Assembly: GCF_964340395.1 (NCBI RefSeq)
Contig: NC_135551.1
Location: 16,858,003-16,922,002, forward strand
From: Glandiceps talaboti
Lineage: Eukaryota; Hemichordata; Enteropneusta; Spengelidae
DNA length: 64,000 nucleotides
Reading direction: 5' to 3'
In this document: positions 28,201 to 42,900 of the stretch, piece by piece
Layout: every line of letters starts with the position of its first letter
Position numbering within the stretch: position 1 is the first letter of the stretch
Made by a program: the position numbers and the translations under genes
The notes under the pieces: model-generated
Told to the model about the DNA's origin: nothing
Database searches by the model: none
Seen by the model: the letters and a program-made list of their open reading frames with translations, nothing else

Positions 28201-31200
28201 TTTCCTAAAAATGAATTTTTTTAAATTTCTTTTGTACCTTTTCAACAAAAATTCATTTTTGACACAGTTGTGTTTTAGTGCATTGTGTAACTCTTCAAAT
28301 ATGAACACCTAAGCAGAAGATCTTTATAAGTGACAAGTAGTTACAAAGACACCTCCTTTGCATTGTTTTAATTTGTTGTTATGAATCTTCAAAGTGTACA
28401 TTTTCATTCTAAATAAACAGTCTTTGTGTATCAGATATGAAGATTAACTATGGATCGTGTGTATTGGTTTGTTAGTAGAGCGCCACCAACGTTCATCCTG
28501 GTTTATTCTTTTGTATAGTCATGTAATCTAACATTATTTTTATGTTATGAATGATATTGTTAGTATTATTACATGACATCGTTAATGGTTACATACTTAC
28601 TTTGGCAGGTGATGGTGTTTGTGCATGCTAGGAATGCTACCGTTCGGACTGCCATGAATTTAAGAGAGATTGCTAAGAATTCTGGAGATTCAGGATTATT
28701 TGCTGCCAAACAGACATCACAGTATGGTCTGATTGAGAAACAGGTACAGAAACATTAGACTAATTTCATTCAAATCTCATACTTCAGTTACTTGTTTTGA
28801 TTACTGGAAACATATTGAACAAGTCCAGAGGAGAGTACACACTATTTTAGCCATTTCAGAATCACATTTTTTCACCTGAATATGACACGTTTGTCTGAAA
28901 TACATTTCAGGTATTCCCAACTTGCAGGTCTAACTGGCATGATAAATTTTCCTTTATTCCAAATGCAGTGTGGATTTTCAATGATCTGTACTAATATTAA
29001 TAAACGAGTAACACTGAAGTAAAGCACTTTCTCTATGTTAAATGTTGATAAATATACTACAAATATACTGAATCTTTACCGTTGTGTAGGGTTACAGTGT
29101 ACAGTTTCCATAGAAAAGTTCACAGAGTGAAAGCAGTGAGGAATTGTGTCTGAGATCTTTCCCAGTAACAACAATTTTACATTGCATAGATCTGGTCCCA
29201 GTTGTCATTTCTGTCTTTCATTCTTCAGAAAATATATATTCAAAAAAATTTTCAACATCCACTTTATTTTCAGGTCCTAAAGTCACCTAATAAACAGATG
29301 CGGGAATTATTCCCAGATGGTTTTTCCATTCACCATGCCGGAATGTTGAGACAAGACAGGAATCTGGTAGAAAGGATGTTTTCTGATGGTATCATAAAAG
29401 TTCTTGTGTGCACAGCTACTCTAGCTTGGGGTGTCAACTTGCCAGCACATGCAGTCATTATTAAGGTACATATTGTATCCATGGCAACCCAATACATGTT
29501 TGTATGTGTATGTGTGTGTGCATGTATGTGTGAGTATTTTTTGTGTTCAATATGTAGTCACGTAATACATGTGTATGTATGTGTGTGCGTATGTGTGTGC
29601 GTGCGCATGCATGCGTATGTATGTATGTATGTATGTATGTATGTTAATGTATACACACACATGATGTATGTATGTATGTATGTACGTATGTACGTACGTA
29701 CGTACGTACGTACGTACTTATGTATATCATATGCACACATTTGTTTGTACATGTACATACATATGCACATACGCATGTATGCATTTGTATGTACGTATGT
29801 ACAATGTACGTATTATTCACCTAATAGTATCGTAATACACTTTTTCTCTTGATAAAAAAAAATGTTCCCAAAAAAATAATTTGTTTCACTCCTATCTATC
29901 TTTCACAGGGTACTCAACTCTATGATGCACACAAAGGTACCTTTGTAGACCTTGGTATACTAGATGTAATGCAGATATTTGGTCGTGCTGGACGTCCACA
30001 GTATGATACTTATGGTCAGGGTACTATCATTACAACTCATGATAAACTTAGTCATTACTTGCAACTCTTAACTAGACAGAATCCTATAGAAAGTCAGTTT
30101 ACACGTACACTGTCTGACAACCTGAATGCAGAGGTAAGAAGTTATTATCTTACCATCTTACGAGTTCAATATAAAATGACAAGAAACTTGCTCCCAATGA
30201 AGTTGAATTTAAAAACCTTTTATTTCTATGAATAAAATGCCAGTGGATAACAAATAAAATGTAAAACTGCTGTCCTCCCCATGAAGTATACATTCTCTAT
30301 AGTTGGACAGATCTTCAACAGTCTGATACCATTTTAACTCCCTTATTGTGCAAGTAGTGATTCATTAATTAGTTTAGCTTTGGTCAGGACAGGAATCACA
30401 GGATTAAAATTGGCTGGCATAGCTAGCTGTAGGAAAAAGGGATTGAAACCATGACCACTAAAGAAGGCTGTTTCTATAGTTATTATACTGGTGTTTAGAC
30501 TTCTCCAACATGGATGTATAAAAGAACCTTTCTGATTGGTCAATAAGCTACAAGACAAGGGCATTTATTGGCCCTGGAAGGGTGTATTACATACATGTGA
30601 ATGCCTTCAATACTTTCAAGGCTCAAAACAAAAGTAGAGATGAATAGAATGGAGACCCCTTGAAAGTCAAGCTCACAAGCAACATACATCTCTCAAGTGT
30701 TTTATGTTTGATTTTTGTTTTCATCTTTTCAGGTGTCTCTAGGTACAGTTACTAACATAGAAGAAGCAGTGCAATGGTTGAAGTATACATATCTGTATGT
30801 TAGAATGAGAATTAATCCATTGGTGTATGGTATCAACTATAAATCAGCACAGGTAGGTATGAAAGCACAGAAGGAGAAAGATACAAATGAAACATTTTAC
30901 TGCATTTACATGCCTTTTGGACATATAATTGTCTTGTTGTTCTTACCTCTGGTACAAGTTAGGGTGTTTTCATGTGAACAACATACCCTGGATGTCTCCT
31001 TAAACCATCATGATTTAGTATAGGACACATATGATATGTTTCCTGAAACAATTCTAACATCAGACACCTACAAAATGTAGAAGTCTGAGTTTTATTGTCT
31101 AATGTACAGAAAGAAGTTAACTATTTTTGTGCCAAGTTTGAATGTTCATTGTACAGAAAGAGGTTCAATGACTTTTGTACCAAGTATGAATGCCCAATGT

Positions 31201-34200
31201 GTTTTTGTGCCAAGTTTGAATGCTCATTGTACAGAAAGAGGTTCAATGACTTTTGTACCAAGTATGAATGCCCAATGTGTTTTTGTGCCAAGTTTGAATG
31301 CTCATTGTACAGAAAGAGGTTCAATGACTTTTGTACCAAGTATGAATGCCCAATGTGTTTTTGTGCCAAGTTTGAATGCTCATTGTACAGAAAGAGGTTC
31401 AATGACTTTCGTACCAAGTTTGAATGCCCACTGTTTTTGTTCCAAGTTTGAATGCTCATTATATAGATAGAGATTCAAAGTTGCTTTGATTGAATGTCTA
31501 ACAGCACTTCTCCCACCATCTGTCAACAGGAGGATCCAGGTCTAGAGAAGCATCGTACAGACTTGATTACCATAGCAGCTAAAGCCCTGGATAAATGTCG
31601 CATGGTTAGATTTGATGAAAGAACTGGATATCTACATGCCACAGATCTTGGAAGGACAGCTAGTCATTTTTACATCAAATGTGACACCATTGAGATTTTC
31701 AATGAACTCTTCAAAGAACACATGACTGAATCTGATATCTTTGGTATGATTTCAAAAGCCCAGGAATTTGACCAAATAAAGGTATTTTCAGTTTTTGAAA
31801 TTTTTCTCACACATTTATGTCAAGTACATATTTACGCCAAATATGAAGGCAAATTGGAAAATTACTACCCGAGTAAATCAAGAACATTATGGAAGTGAAA
31901 TGTTCAACAACAACAATATGGACACAGTAAGTCTGTCCATACTATAAAATCTGATCCAGATCAAATTCAATTTACCTGTCCATACCTGTGGTTAATTCCT
32001 ATCTAATTCAAACTAACTGATGCAGATCAAAGCCTACTCTGGGTAGTGATTTCCATCCAGATCAAAGTAATTCAAATCAGATCGCAATCAAGTTAGGCCT
32101 GGTGTGGACAGGCGCGTAGTCGAGTGAATTAGTTTGATAATAATTGATCCAAATCAAAGCTGGTACATGTGTAGACAGGTGCACTTATGTAATTCAAATC
32201 GAATCCACCTTTCAATTTTTAGTGTAGACGAAAAGTGGATTCAATGAGGATTAAAGTGATCTGGATCAGTTTAATTCAGATTGGATCCAGATCTAATATG
32301 GACAGGGCTTAGTGACAAATCAACAAAAGAGTAATCCTATTTAATCATTATGGTTCCACTTATAAGATAATACTAATACGAGAACCTGTCTCGGCCTCCT
32401 TGGAAAGAAGTACTGGCTACTTAAGGAGCTACCGAGGATAAATAAAGTAAATAAATAAAGAAATGACCTAGAATTGCAACCCTGGTGTTCAACAGTTATT
32501 TGTCTGCATTCCATAATGTTGCATGAATCACATATCAGAGAGAAGATCAATGTCCTTTAAGCCAAGTTTGAATATCCATTGATTCTTCTAATCTGATTTA
32601 TCTCTGATGGAGTTAAATAATTATTTTGATACTCTAGGTCCGAGATGATGAATTGAGTGAACTTGAAAGACATCAGGAAGAAAGTTGTGTGATGCCAGCT
32701 GCAGGAGGTGTGGAGAATGGATATGGAAAAGTTAACATCTTACTGCAGACCTACATATCAAAGATGAGAATAGAAAGTTTCTCGCTGGTCTCAGACTCTT
32801 CCTATGTAGCACAGGTAGGCAGAAGTTTCTCACTTGTTTCAGACACTGCATATTTAGCTCAGTTAAACGAACAATTTCTCACTGGTCTCTGACACCGAAT
32901 TAGCACAGGCAGAAAGTTTCACTGGTCTGAAGGAAGGTTGGATACATACTATGACAGAACCCCATGACACACAAGTGCAAGTATTTACATGAGTGCTTGC
33001 AGTATTCTCTAGCTCTGTGGCAGTACTTTTACAAGCATAAAGTGCAACAGAAAACACTGCAAGCAGGAGTGCAGATACCCCCGAGTACCCACACTGGCCC
33101 TCGCTCTGCATAGGGTTCTGTTATTATTACATAGGTTTATCCAAAACAACAAATTTCCATAAAAATGACACTATGCAATCACACACTTTTGTGTAGAACG
33201 AACAATAGTGTCCTCATTTGCATATCATTTGCATACAGGTATGCAATAATGTTTTTGTTATTGCACTGCAGTGCAAATACCACTAGTATGCACACACAGC
33301 GGTGCAAGTAATCTTTGGTAGATAGTAGGTACTAATGTATAGACTTCTCATTGGTATCATTGTATGCGCACCGTTCAGCAAACTTAAACATAAAATATTA
33401 TCAATTTTTTAAGTTTCCTTAAATAATGATAAAACTTTAATTCTCATTCTCAACTTGTGTTGTGGTTTCTTACAGAATTCTGGTCGTATAATTCGAGCTT
33501 TGTTTGATATCGCTGTCCGACGAGGATGGCCTGTAATGGCAGCTAAGGCACTGGAATTGAGTAAAACAGTAGATAAAAGACTATGGGGATTTGAGAACCC
33601 ACTCAGACAGTTTACTAATCTATCTAATGACATCTACCATAAACTAGAAGCTAGGAAATTGACTGTCGACAGACTAAGAGAAATGAAAGCAGATGAAATA
33701 GGTATGTACGATATGATGTGATATACTGTTGTCAGAAATCACTACAAGTTTGGCAGCGATATGCCTTTTTTGTCAAGCTAAGAGAGATACAAACTTAACA
33801 AGAAAATTATTATTGTAGCATGTTATACTTGTAGAATACATGAAAATTCAATAAGCAATGGCAGTGCATTGACTTTGGATATACAAAATGTGATCACACT
33901 ATAAGATCATGTAAACACTGAATGTAAACAAAAGTTTAAGATGTACATGTGTAAAGAGAACACAAAGTGTGTCTTTACTACAAACTGAAATGTTTGTTGA
34001 ACCGTTTGTTCATGGTTGGTAAACCTAAAAATTTTGCAGGACTGATTTGAATGTGTTATAGTTATCAGAGATGCTGTCCTACCGTGGTTGATTGATGTCA
34101 GTATGCCACAAAGAATGACTTGACACAGTACCTTTTTTGATGAAATTTAATTTGGTGAAAAATATATAATAATATATATGTATGTGATCCCCATAAGGAC

Positions 34201-36810
34201 TTGAATTGAAATGAACTATGGGTTATCCATTACAGGTCACATGATACATCATGTACGTATGGGAAGCAAAGTCAAACAGTGTGTACGACAGTTTCCTACC
34301 ATCTCATTGGATGCCAACATTCAACCAATCACACGTACTGTTCTACGAGTGCGTCTGACAGTGACACCTGAATTTGAGTGGAATGATCGTATCCATGGTG
34401 GCACCACAGAACCCTGGTGGATCTGGGTAGAAGATCCAGACAACAACCATATTTACCATTCTGAATACTTCCTTATGCACAAGAAGCAGGTCAGTAGACG
34501 TCAACAGACCCTTTGAATGAATAGCACCCTCTAGTGATATATAGTCGCATAGGAATGAAAGTTGGGTGAATAGTGCCCTCTAGTGACATTTAGCAATATA
34601 AAGGGGTGAAAGTTCAACATTGAGAACACACTTCTTGTTAATCTTTCACCACCAAAGTGTACTTTCACTAAGGCAATGAAGGGAAACATTTGTCTGTAGT
34701 TTCTAGCATTTCTATTTCACATCAGCACAAAAGCTTGAGTTTCAATTTTTCATGCTGTGGGTCACACTTCCCTCTTACAAGTCCAAGCTCGTACACATAT
34801 ATAAGTATCTCTGCCATTCGTGGCAGCCATATTTGATTTCTGATTTTGTTACTTGCTACAACTTCTAAACAAGATGGCAACATGCACCAATGCATATCTC
34901 ACTAAATCACTATGTGACAAACAGCATACAAAGTTGGTAGTTTGTATGCAAGGTGAAAGATACACATTGTATTTAATACACCTTCTCAAAGATTATGAGT
35001 ATGTTTTTTACCACATTGATCTTTAAACCTCAATTTCTTCTAACCATATTGTGTTATTTTTCATAATCAGGTGATAGCCAGAGAACCTCAGGAGTTAGTT
35101 TTCACAATTCCAATCTTTGAACCACTTCCCAGCCAGTACTATGTCAGGGCTATATCGGATAGATGGATTGGTGCTTCATGTGTATGTGCAATATCATTCC
35201 AGCATCTGATTCTACCAGAGAAACATCCACCTCATACTGGTCAGTAGACGTGTCTGACACTGCAGTTGCTAAACTTTATTTGAATTGAATGTTTTTTTTC
35301 TACTGTAGTACATGTATTTCTGTGTGATGTGTCTTTGAACATACATGTACATAATGAGCTCACAGCAAACTTTTCATTTTTTAAAATGATTTTTGAGGAC
35401 AAAGCATAGCAGAAAGGAATCAAGATAAATTCCAATCCTATTTCCTAGATATAATGTGATTAGTTCTATATATATAAATAAGGTGTGAAATTGTAGCAGA
35501 CAGAAATGTTACTTCAAACTTCATTAGACTTTGTACCATATTTGGACATACTTGTCATTATGTGCTACCATATTTGGACATACTTGTCATTATGTGCTAC
35601 CATATTTGGACATACTTGTCATTATGTGCTACCATATTTGGACATACTTTTCATTATGTGCTACCATACATGTATTTGGACATATCTGTCATTATGTGCT
35701 ACCATATTGGGACATATAGTTACCTTTTATGTGATAATACCATATTTGGATATAGTTGCCTTAATATAATAATACCATATTTGGATATAACTATCACTAT
35801 GTTGCACCATATTTGGGCATAGTTGCCTTCATGTGATACCAGATTAAGACATATATTGGCAATATGAGATACTGAACATTAATTGCATTGCTATGAATTC
35901 GTTCTTTTCCACCGAGATTAAAATTACAAATCTTGAAAAAATAAAATATTTTGCCAGCATCAAAGAAAATACTTACACGGAAACAATACAGTAACTGCTT
36001 TTCCAAAACACTAGACATTGACTGTGGCGTGAACAATGACAGATAACTGATATTCTACATATTTTTTCTTTGACAGAATTACTGAATTTACAACCATTAC
36101 CAGTGAGTGCATTAGGAATACCAGAATATGAATCTATGTACAAGTTTACTCACTTCAATCCTGTACAGGTTAGTCTTTGAAATATCTCTTACAATACTCT
36201 GTAAGGTTACATCTCATTGGTCAGTTTGTGATGCATGTGATCTCTCTTATTGTGAAAACCAATGGAAATCATTCTTATGGAATAATGTGTGACTTTAACA
36301 TCCCATAGTTCAAGATGTTTTGAACTTATAAGGTATTGGGTAAGACTGACAAGTATGTAAATTTGAAAATCCTCGAAAAGTGAAAATGTTGTTGGTTTGT
36401 TTGTTGACACTGATGTACTGTAAAAGGATCATGTTGTAAGTTTGCAATGATTTCTAAGTTTATTTTATACAAAAACAGAACAATAATATTTGTTTTTACT
36501 TTATCATGTGTACGTGTACATGTACACTATCACATTGGCCATTGAAACATGACAAATCCATGTTTTTCCTAATCCAAAGTTTTCAATATTTTACAGACCC
36601 AGATTTTCCATACTCTATACCATACTGATTATAATGTGTTACTAGGGGCACCTACAGGTTCTGGTAAAACAGTGGCTGCTGAGTTAGCTATGTTTAGAGT
36701 GTTCAATGTCTACCCAAAGACAAAGGTAACTAAATGTATTGTACATTGTTATATGTTATGATTCTGTCACTGTTTTACCATTGTAGTGGTTGATGTGTTG
36801 ACAATGAAGT

Positions 36811-36862
<52 letters not shown>

Positions 36863-36912
36863 GTCTGTCTGTCTGTCAGTCTGTATGTGCATGTGTGTGC
36901 GTGCATGCATGC

Positions 36913-36943
<31 letters not shown>

Positions 36944-39900
36944 CTTGCTATGTGCATGTCTGTTATGTACAGTGAATTACATTGTGTGTGTGCATCTTTG
37001 TTTTCTAGTTCTGTTATTGACTTTCATTATGTGTGGGTATTTATGTCTGTCTGTCTGGTTTCTAGTGCCTATGAGAGACTTATTTGGGTGTAGGGAGGAG
37101 TGGGTGTGTGTGGGTGTAACAGGTAGTCACAATGCTTGGCCTATTACAGTAATACTTCACAATACAAGTGACTAACGAGCATGTCTGTTTCTGTCAGAGC
37201 TTTTTTGAAATTTGAATTATAGAGTTGGATTTGTATGTGTCTCATATGATCAGTGATATTTGTGTTTATTACAGTGTGTGTACATAGCACCATTAAAGGC
37301 ATTGGTCAGAGAAAGAATTGACGACTGGAAGGTTAGAATTGAGAATAGGATTGGAAAGAAGTAAGTATTTTATGTAAGAGGGGAAAGATAAGGATGAGAG
37401 GGAGAGAGAAAATTGACTATCTGCACATATCTAAAATAGCTAATCTTTATAAACTAATCATATTCTTTATGAAAATTTGAATATGGAAAAATAATCCTCT
37501 GTTATGTAAAGGGTACTAGAGATGTCTTTCACTCCTAGCAACAGCAGTATAGTAATTCAGTATGTGGGATTCCATTGTCAGCTGGTTGTGTCAGAATGTC
37601 TTGAATGTATTAAACTGTAATGTGTTCAAAATAATGCTGATTTTTGCTCGACAAATGCAAAATGGATTTTTCTGATTGGTCAGTACTGTGCAGGTTAATG
37701 TATATGTTCTGGTCAGGTTTGGCATGCTACTTGCCCATCTATGAAGTGAACACATCATGACTTCTTTTTGGCTGTTATGTTTATTGTCGTTTGTTCTTTT
37801 CTGAGCACTCGTTACGTACATGTACATCTGACACAATACCATAGGTTTTCCCAAGCCATGTGAGACCGCTGAGTGAATTCACTCAACCAATGAAAATGTG
37901 TAATACGCCAGAACATATGGGTACAGTACTTCAGAGCTCTCTCTTCGAAAAGAGCATGAGCACATAGTGCAGGCAATGATGATATTATTATTGTTTGGTG
38001 GTTCTCTTTCTATCAATTTGGAATGTTGAGTGTTATATTGTATGACGGATTCTGGTTGGCTACTTGTAAGTACAAGATTGGGTTTAGGAAAACCAATGGT
38101 ATTGTGTCAGATGTATGTAACTTGTGTGAACAAAAGAACAAACAACAGTAAACGTAACAGCCAATCGCAATGTGTACACTACATCAGATTTTAATCAGAG
38201 TGGCTACATGCATGAAAATGAGTTGAGTGTGTTCAAGTCTTTAGAATATACCGGTGTATATATATACATAATAGAAATCCCTTGATTAGTCAGATGGTAT
38301 AAACCTTTGTTTTTTGTACTTTTTAGAGTGATAGAGTTGACAGGTGATGTTACACCGGATATACGTGCTATATCAGCAGCAGACATTATTGTGACTACAC
38401 CAGAGAAATGGGATGGTATTAGTAGAAGCTGGCAAAATAGAAGTTATGTCAAAGAAGTATCTCTATTGGTGATTGATGAAATTCATTTACTGGGTAAGAT
38501 AACAGATTATACTTTTATGAAATTTGAAAAACAAACACTTGTTTTTTTTCCTCTTTTTTTTTTGCCACTCCCAGTCATTATTTATGAAAATCCAACTTCA
38601 AGTTCAAGGTATACTAATAATAGTTTAAAAAAACAAAATGCCTGTATTTCAGAATCAAAATCAGAATTTACTTTATTTTATACCAAGCCAACATAGTGAA
38701 TAACAAGGACTTATTATATATGTACCAGAGATTACTTGCACTGATGTGCATACTAGTGGTACTTGTACTACAGTGTAATACCAAACATATTATTGCATAC
38801 CTGCATGCAAATTGTATACAAATAAGGATATGATTGTTCATTGCACATTAAAGTACATGATAGCAAACTTTCCCAAAGTATCATTTTTACAAATCTTTGC
38901 TGTTTTGGATAAACATGATATGTAATACTAACAAAACCCCAAGGCACATGAGTTCCAGTGTTGGTACTAAGGGTTATTTGCACTCATGCTTGTAGTGTTT
39001 TCTGCTGCACTTTCACTCTCATGCTTGAGAAAGGACAACTGCAGAGAACACTGTAAGTGCTCATGCAAATACCCCAAAGTATGCCACACTGGCTCTCACA
39101 TGGCATAGGGTTATACTACTGTTTGGCTCAGAAAGAACTTTTTTTTTTTTTCAACTTTAGCAATCCGCATGAATATGAATTTCTATAAAAGACTTTATTT
39201 TGATAAAAATGGTGTTCCAAATTAGACAATATATTTTTAATAATCTATCATTATTTTGTATAACAGGTGATGATAGAGGTCCTGTCTTAGAGGTCATTGT
39301 CTCAAGAACTAACTTCATTTCCTCTCACACTGAGAAGACATTGAGAGTTGTTGGTCTATCAACAGCATTGGCTAATGCTAGAGATCTTGCAGATTGGTTG
39401 GCTATTGACCAGGTGAGCACTTTAATATGCAAATTTTAAACAAATTGATAATTATATACTAAGCAATTGTCAGCTAGAGATCTTGCAGACTGCTTAGTTA
39501 TTAACAAGGTGAGCACATTAAGATACAATTTGTAACTGTTACACCACCCCACTCTTGAAGTGATTCATTACTCATTGCCACAGCTGGGTCCTTCAGAAGA
39601 ATTTACTATTTACTAGATGAGCACCTTTGTTATGCAAATTTGAGTGAACACCATCTGAAACAACTGCTATCGCAAAGCTCTGCAAGCTGGTTGATTCTTG
39701 AATCGATGAATATCTTAAGATGTTAATTCGAAACCAAGTTTGTCACATAATCCTCAACTATTTCTAGAGATCTAAATAATAGGCCAAGGTTGTAGTATAT
39801 GTAACTTTTGTCTGAATTATTTTAATGTTAGAATGAGATTCATTTGATAATCTGAATGTTTCAATTCTTATCAGGTTGGAATGTTTAACTTCAGACCATC

Positions 39901-42900
39901 AGTCAGACCAGTTCCACTAGAAGTCCACATCAATGGATTTCCTGGTAAACACTACTGCCCTCGTATGGCCACTATGAACAAACCAACATTTCAAGGTAAG
40001 GTAGAGTTGAAGTAGTCATTCAAGACTTGGTGATGTTTATTTGCTGAATTCACCACCTGTTAAGACTTATTATCAAATGATTTATTCCAGGGGTATGGTA
40101 TTGAATTAAAACGTATATAGACTATCCACTCTAAACAAGGCAGGGTCTCTGGCCAGAACATTCACCCCAGTCTCTGGTCAGATCATTCAACCCAGTCTCT
40201 GGTCAAATCATTCAACCCAGTCTCTGGCCAGATCATTCACTCTGGGCCCAGTCTTTGGCCAGATCATTTATCCCAGCTTAGCCTTGCTGCTTTGGGATGC
40301 CCAATCCATAACTGAGGCAGCCCATTTTAGCCAGAAAGAAACATCTCGCCAGGAGCACTGCTGTCACTATCGTGGAATCACTGTCATAGATTTCCAACTG
40401 CTCATTAATCTATCAACATTGTTTGATCTGTTGACCCATTGGTCAATTAATAAATGTGCCAACCTTTGACCCCATGACCTCTGACCTAAAATTTCAGTCA
40501 GAACCTTACAAGAGTGTATCCTGAAGTGAGCTAGTATTCTTTCGATGCAAAAAAAAAATTGTAACAATTTACTATAATTCTATTCTGAAAAGTACAAATG
40601 TATCAAACCTGTATGTCAAACCATTCCTTTATTCATAAACTTTAATCTAATTGTAAAAATATGCTATTTCCATCATCTAGCTTTCCACCCAGCAGAAAAA
40701 AAAATATTTAAGAATTAGTTGATTTAAAATTATATTTGTTTCATTTTCATATTTTCTACTACAGCTATACAGACCCACTCTCCAGTCAAACCAGTGTTGA
40801 TATTTGTATCATCTAGACGTCAGACCAGATTGACAGCATTGGATCTGATTGCATTCCTTGCTGCAGCTGACAACCCTAAACAATGGTTACATATGCCAGA
40901 ACCAGAGGTAGGTGATATACAATTTGGGGGAGGGGGGATGTCATCTATGGATGTATGTCATAAACGACGGTAAAATATGTTGGAAGTAGATAGGGATACA
41001 TGTGTGTCTTCTGTGAAGATTTGTCTTCAACAATGGTTACATATGCCAGAAGTAGAGGTACTGATACCCAGTTGTTAGGGAGTAGTGATACCCAGTTGTT
41101 TGAGAGTAGTGATACCCAGTTGTTAGGGAGTAGTGATACCCAGTTGTTAGGGAGTAGTGATACCCAGTTGTTTGAGAGTAGTGATACCCAGTTGTTAGGG
41201 AGTAGTGATACCCAGTTGTGAGGGAGTAGTGATACCCAGTTGTGAGGGAGTAGTGATACCCAGTTGTGAGGGGAGTAATGGTACTCAGTTGTTCGGGAGT
41301 AGTAATACTCAGTTGTTAGGGAGTAGTGATACCCCATAGTTAGGGAGAAGTGATACCCAGTTCAAGCTGTTAGGGAGTAGTGATATCCAGTTTTTAGGGA
41401 GTAGTGATACCCAGTTGTTTGCGAGGGGGTATCCGTGTTGTTGCAAGACAAATTTCCCTGTGAGCTATCATAAAGTAATAAAATATTGAATGAATAAATG
41501 TATATAATTGCTTCAGTGATGCAGTACATAGTAGAGCGCCACCAGTGGTCAGAATGTAATGCAGTGAATGTTTGATCTTTTACAGATAGAGAATGTGATT
41601 GGTGGAATTCGTGACAGTAATCTGAAACTAACCTTGGCATTTGGTATTGGTATACATCACGCTGGTTTACATGAAAGGGATAGAAAATCAGTAGAAGAAC
41701 TCTTTGTCAACCAGAAAATTCAGGTATAACCCACAAAAAGTATTATAAAATGGAACTATTTTACTCTGAATAAAGCAAGAGTGTACATGTAGTTGTAAAT
41801 GCCAAATGTGTTTGTGTGAAAAATTACATTCCCTCATTCAAGTATTTCAAGTTATCCTGTTACATGCATACATATTACAATTATGTTTTTATTGTAGGTG
41901 TTGATAGCAACCAGTACTCTTGCATGGGGTGTCAATTTTCCTGCTCATCTGGTGGTTGTCAAGGGAACAGAGTATTTTGATGGCAAGACTAGGAGATACG
42001 TAGACTTCCCCATAACAGGTAAAGAAACTTAGACGGAATCTTTGAGTAATACACAGTTTCTCTGTGTCCACTTTTTTTTTTCTGAGGCCAAAGTGGAAGA
42101 GGAGAATATTCTTAAAGTTTGAAAGTTGACTTAAAAAAGATGCAAGAGACTGGACTCTAACCTTTGAATCTTGAATGACGTTTGTCCAATACTTAGAGCA
42201 CCATATCAACATAAATATTTGTAATGAGAAATGCTAGTTAACAAATCCTTAATCTGGTACTCAACCCTTTACACAGTTAAAATGTATAAAGTCTGAAACA
42301 GGGCTGTGGCAGGCCTAGTACATGTATGACCAACATGGCCTGTACAATGCATATGGGTTTGGGCCTGTAGCAAGCCTGACTGAACATGTCTGTGGCAGGC
42401 TTGATCTGACAGGCAAGTAGCAGGCCTGGTGGGACATGCCTATGGCAGACCTGTCGTTATTTCATTTTGTCTCTGTGATTATATTATGTTGTATTTTATT
42501 CTTTCTAGATGTACTTCAGATGATGGGTCGTGCTGGTCGTCCACAGTTTGACGACCAAGGCAAAGCTGTTATCCTAGTCCATGACATCAAAAAACACTTT
42601 TACAAGAAGTTCTTGTATGAACCATTCCCTGTAGAATCCAAGTAAGTTGAATAGCCCCCTCTAGTGGTAATCCTTTTACATCAGATGACAGAAACTGAAT
42701 AGCACTCTCTAGTGACAGCGAGTGATATAAAAACACCACAAGAAATTCTTGTGTGAACCGCATTCAAATCCAAACAAGCTAAATAGTGCCATCTAGAGTT
42801 GTTGCTTTCTACTAATATTACATTATGGCTCTAGTTTGAAAGTTGATTTTCCATTTTTCACCTCACGATCTCTGGGTTATATGGTTTTCAATTCTCTGTA

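Noticed and set aside
29202-29852. 216-codon frame running through ASCC3 exon 13 and its intron
   Set aside because: Only 29274-29465 is coding. The rest is intron, including the GTAT microsatellite; consensus splice sites and homology end at the exon.
31095-31470. Two plus-strand and one minus-strand frames with repeated peptides
   Set aside because: They come from the 78-bp minisatellite in ASCC3 intron 15; no splice signals or homology support translation.
40945-41337. 130-codon minus-strand frame of repeated Asn-Trp-Val-Ser-Leu-Leu
   Set aside because: It is a translation of the 24-bp minisatellite.
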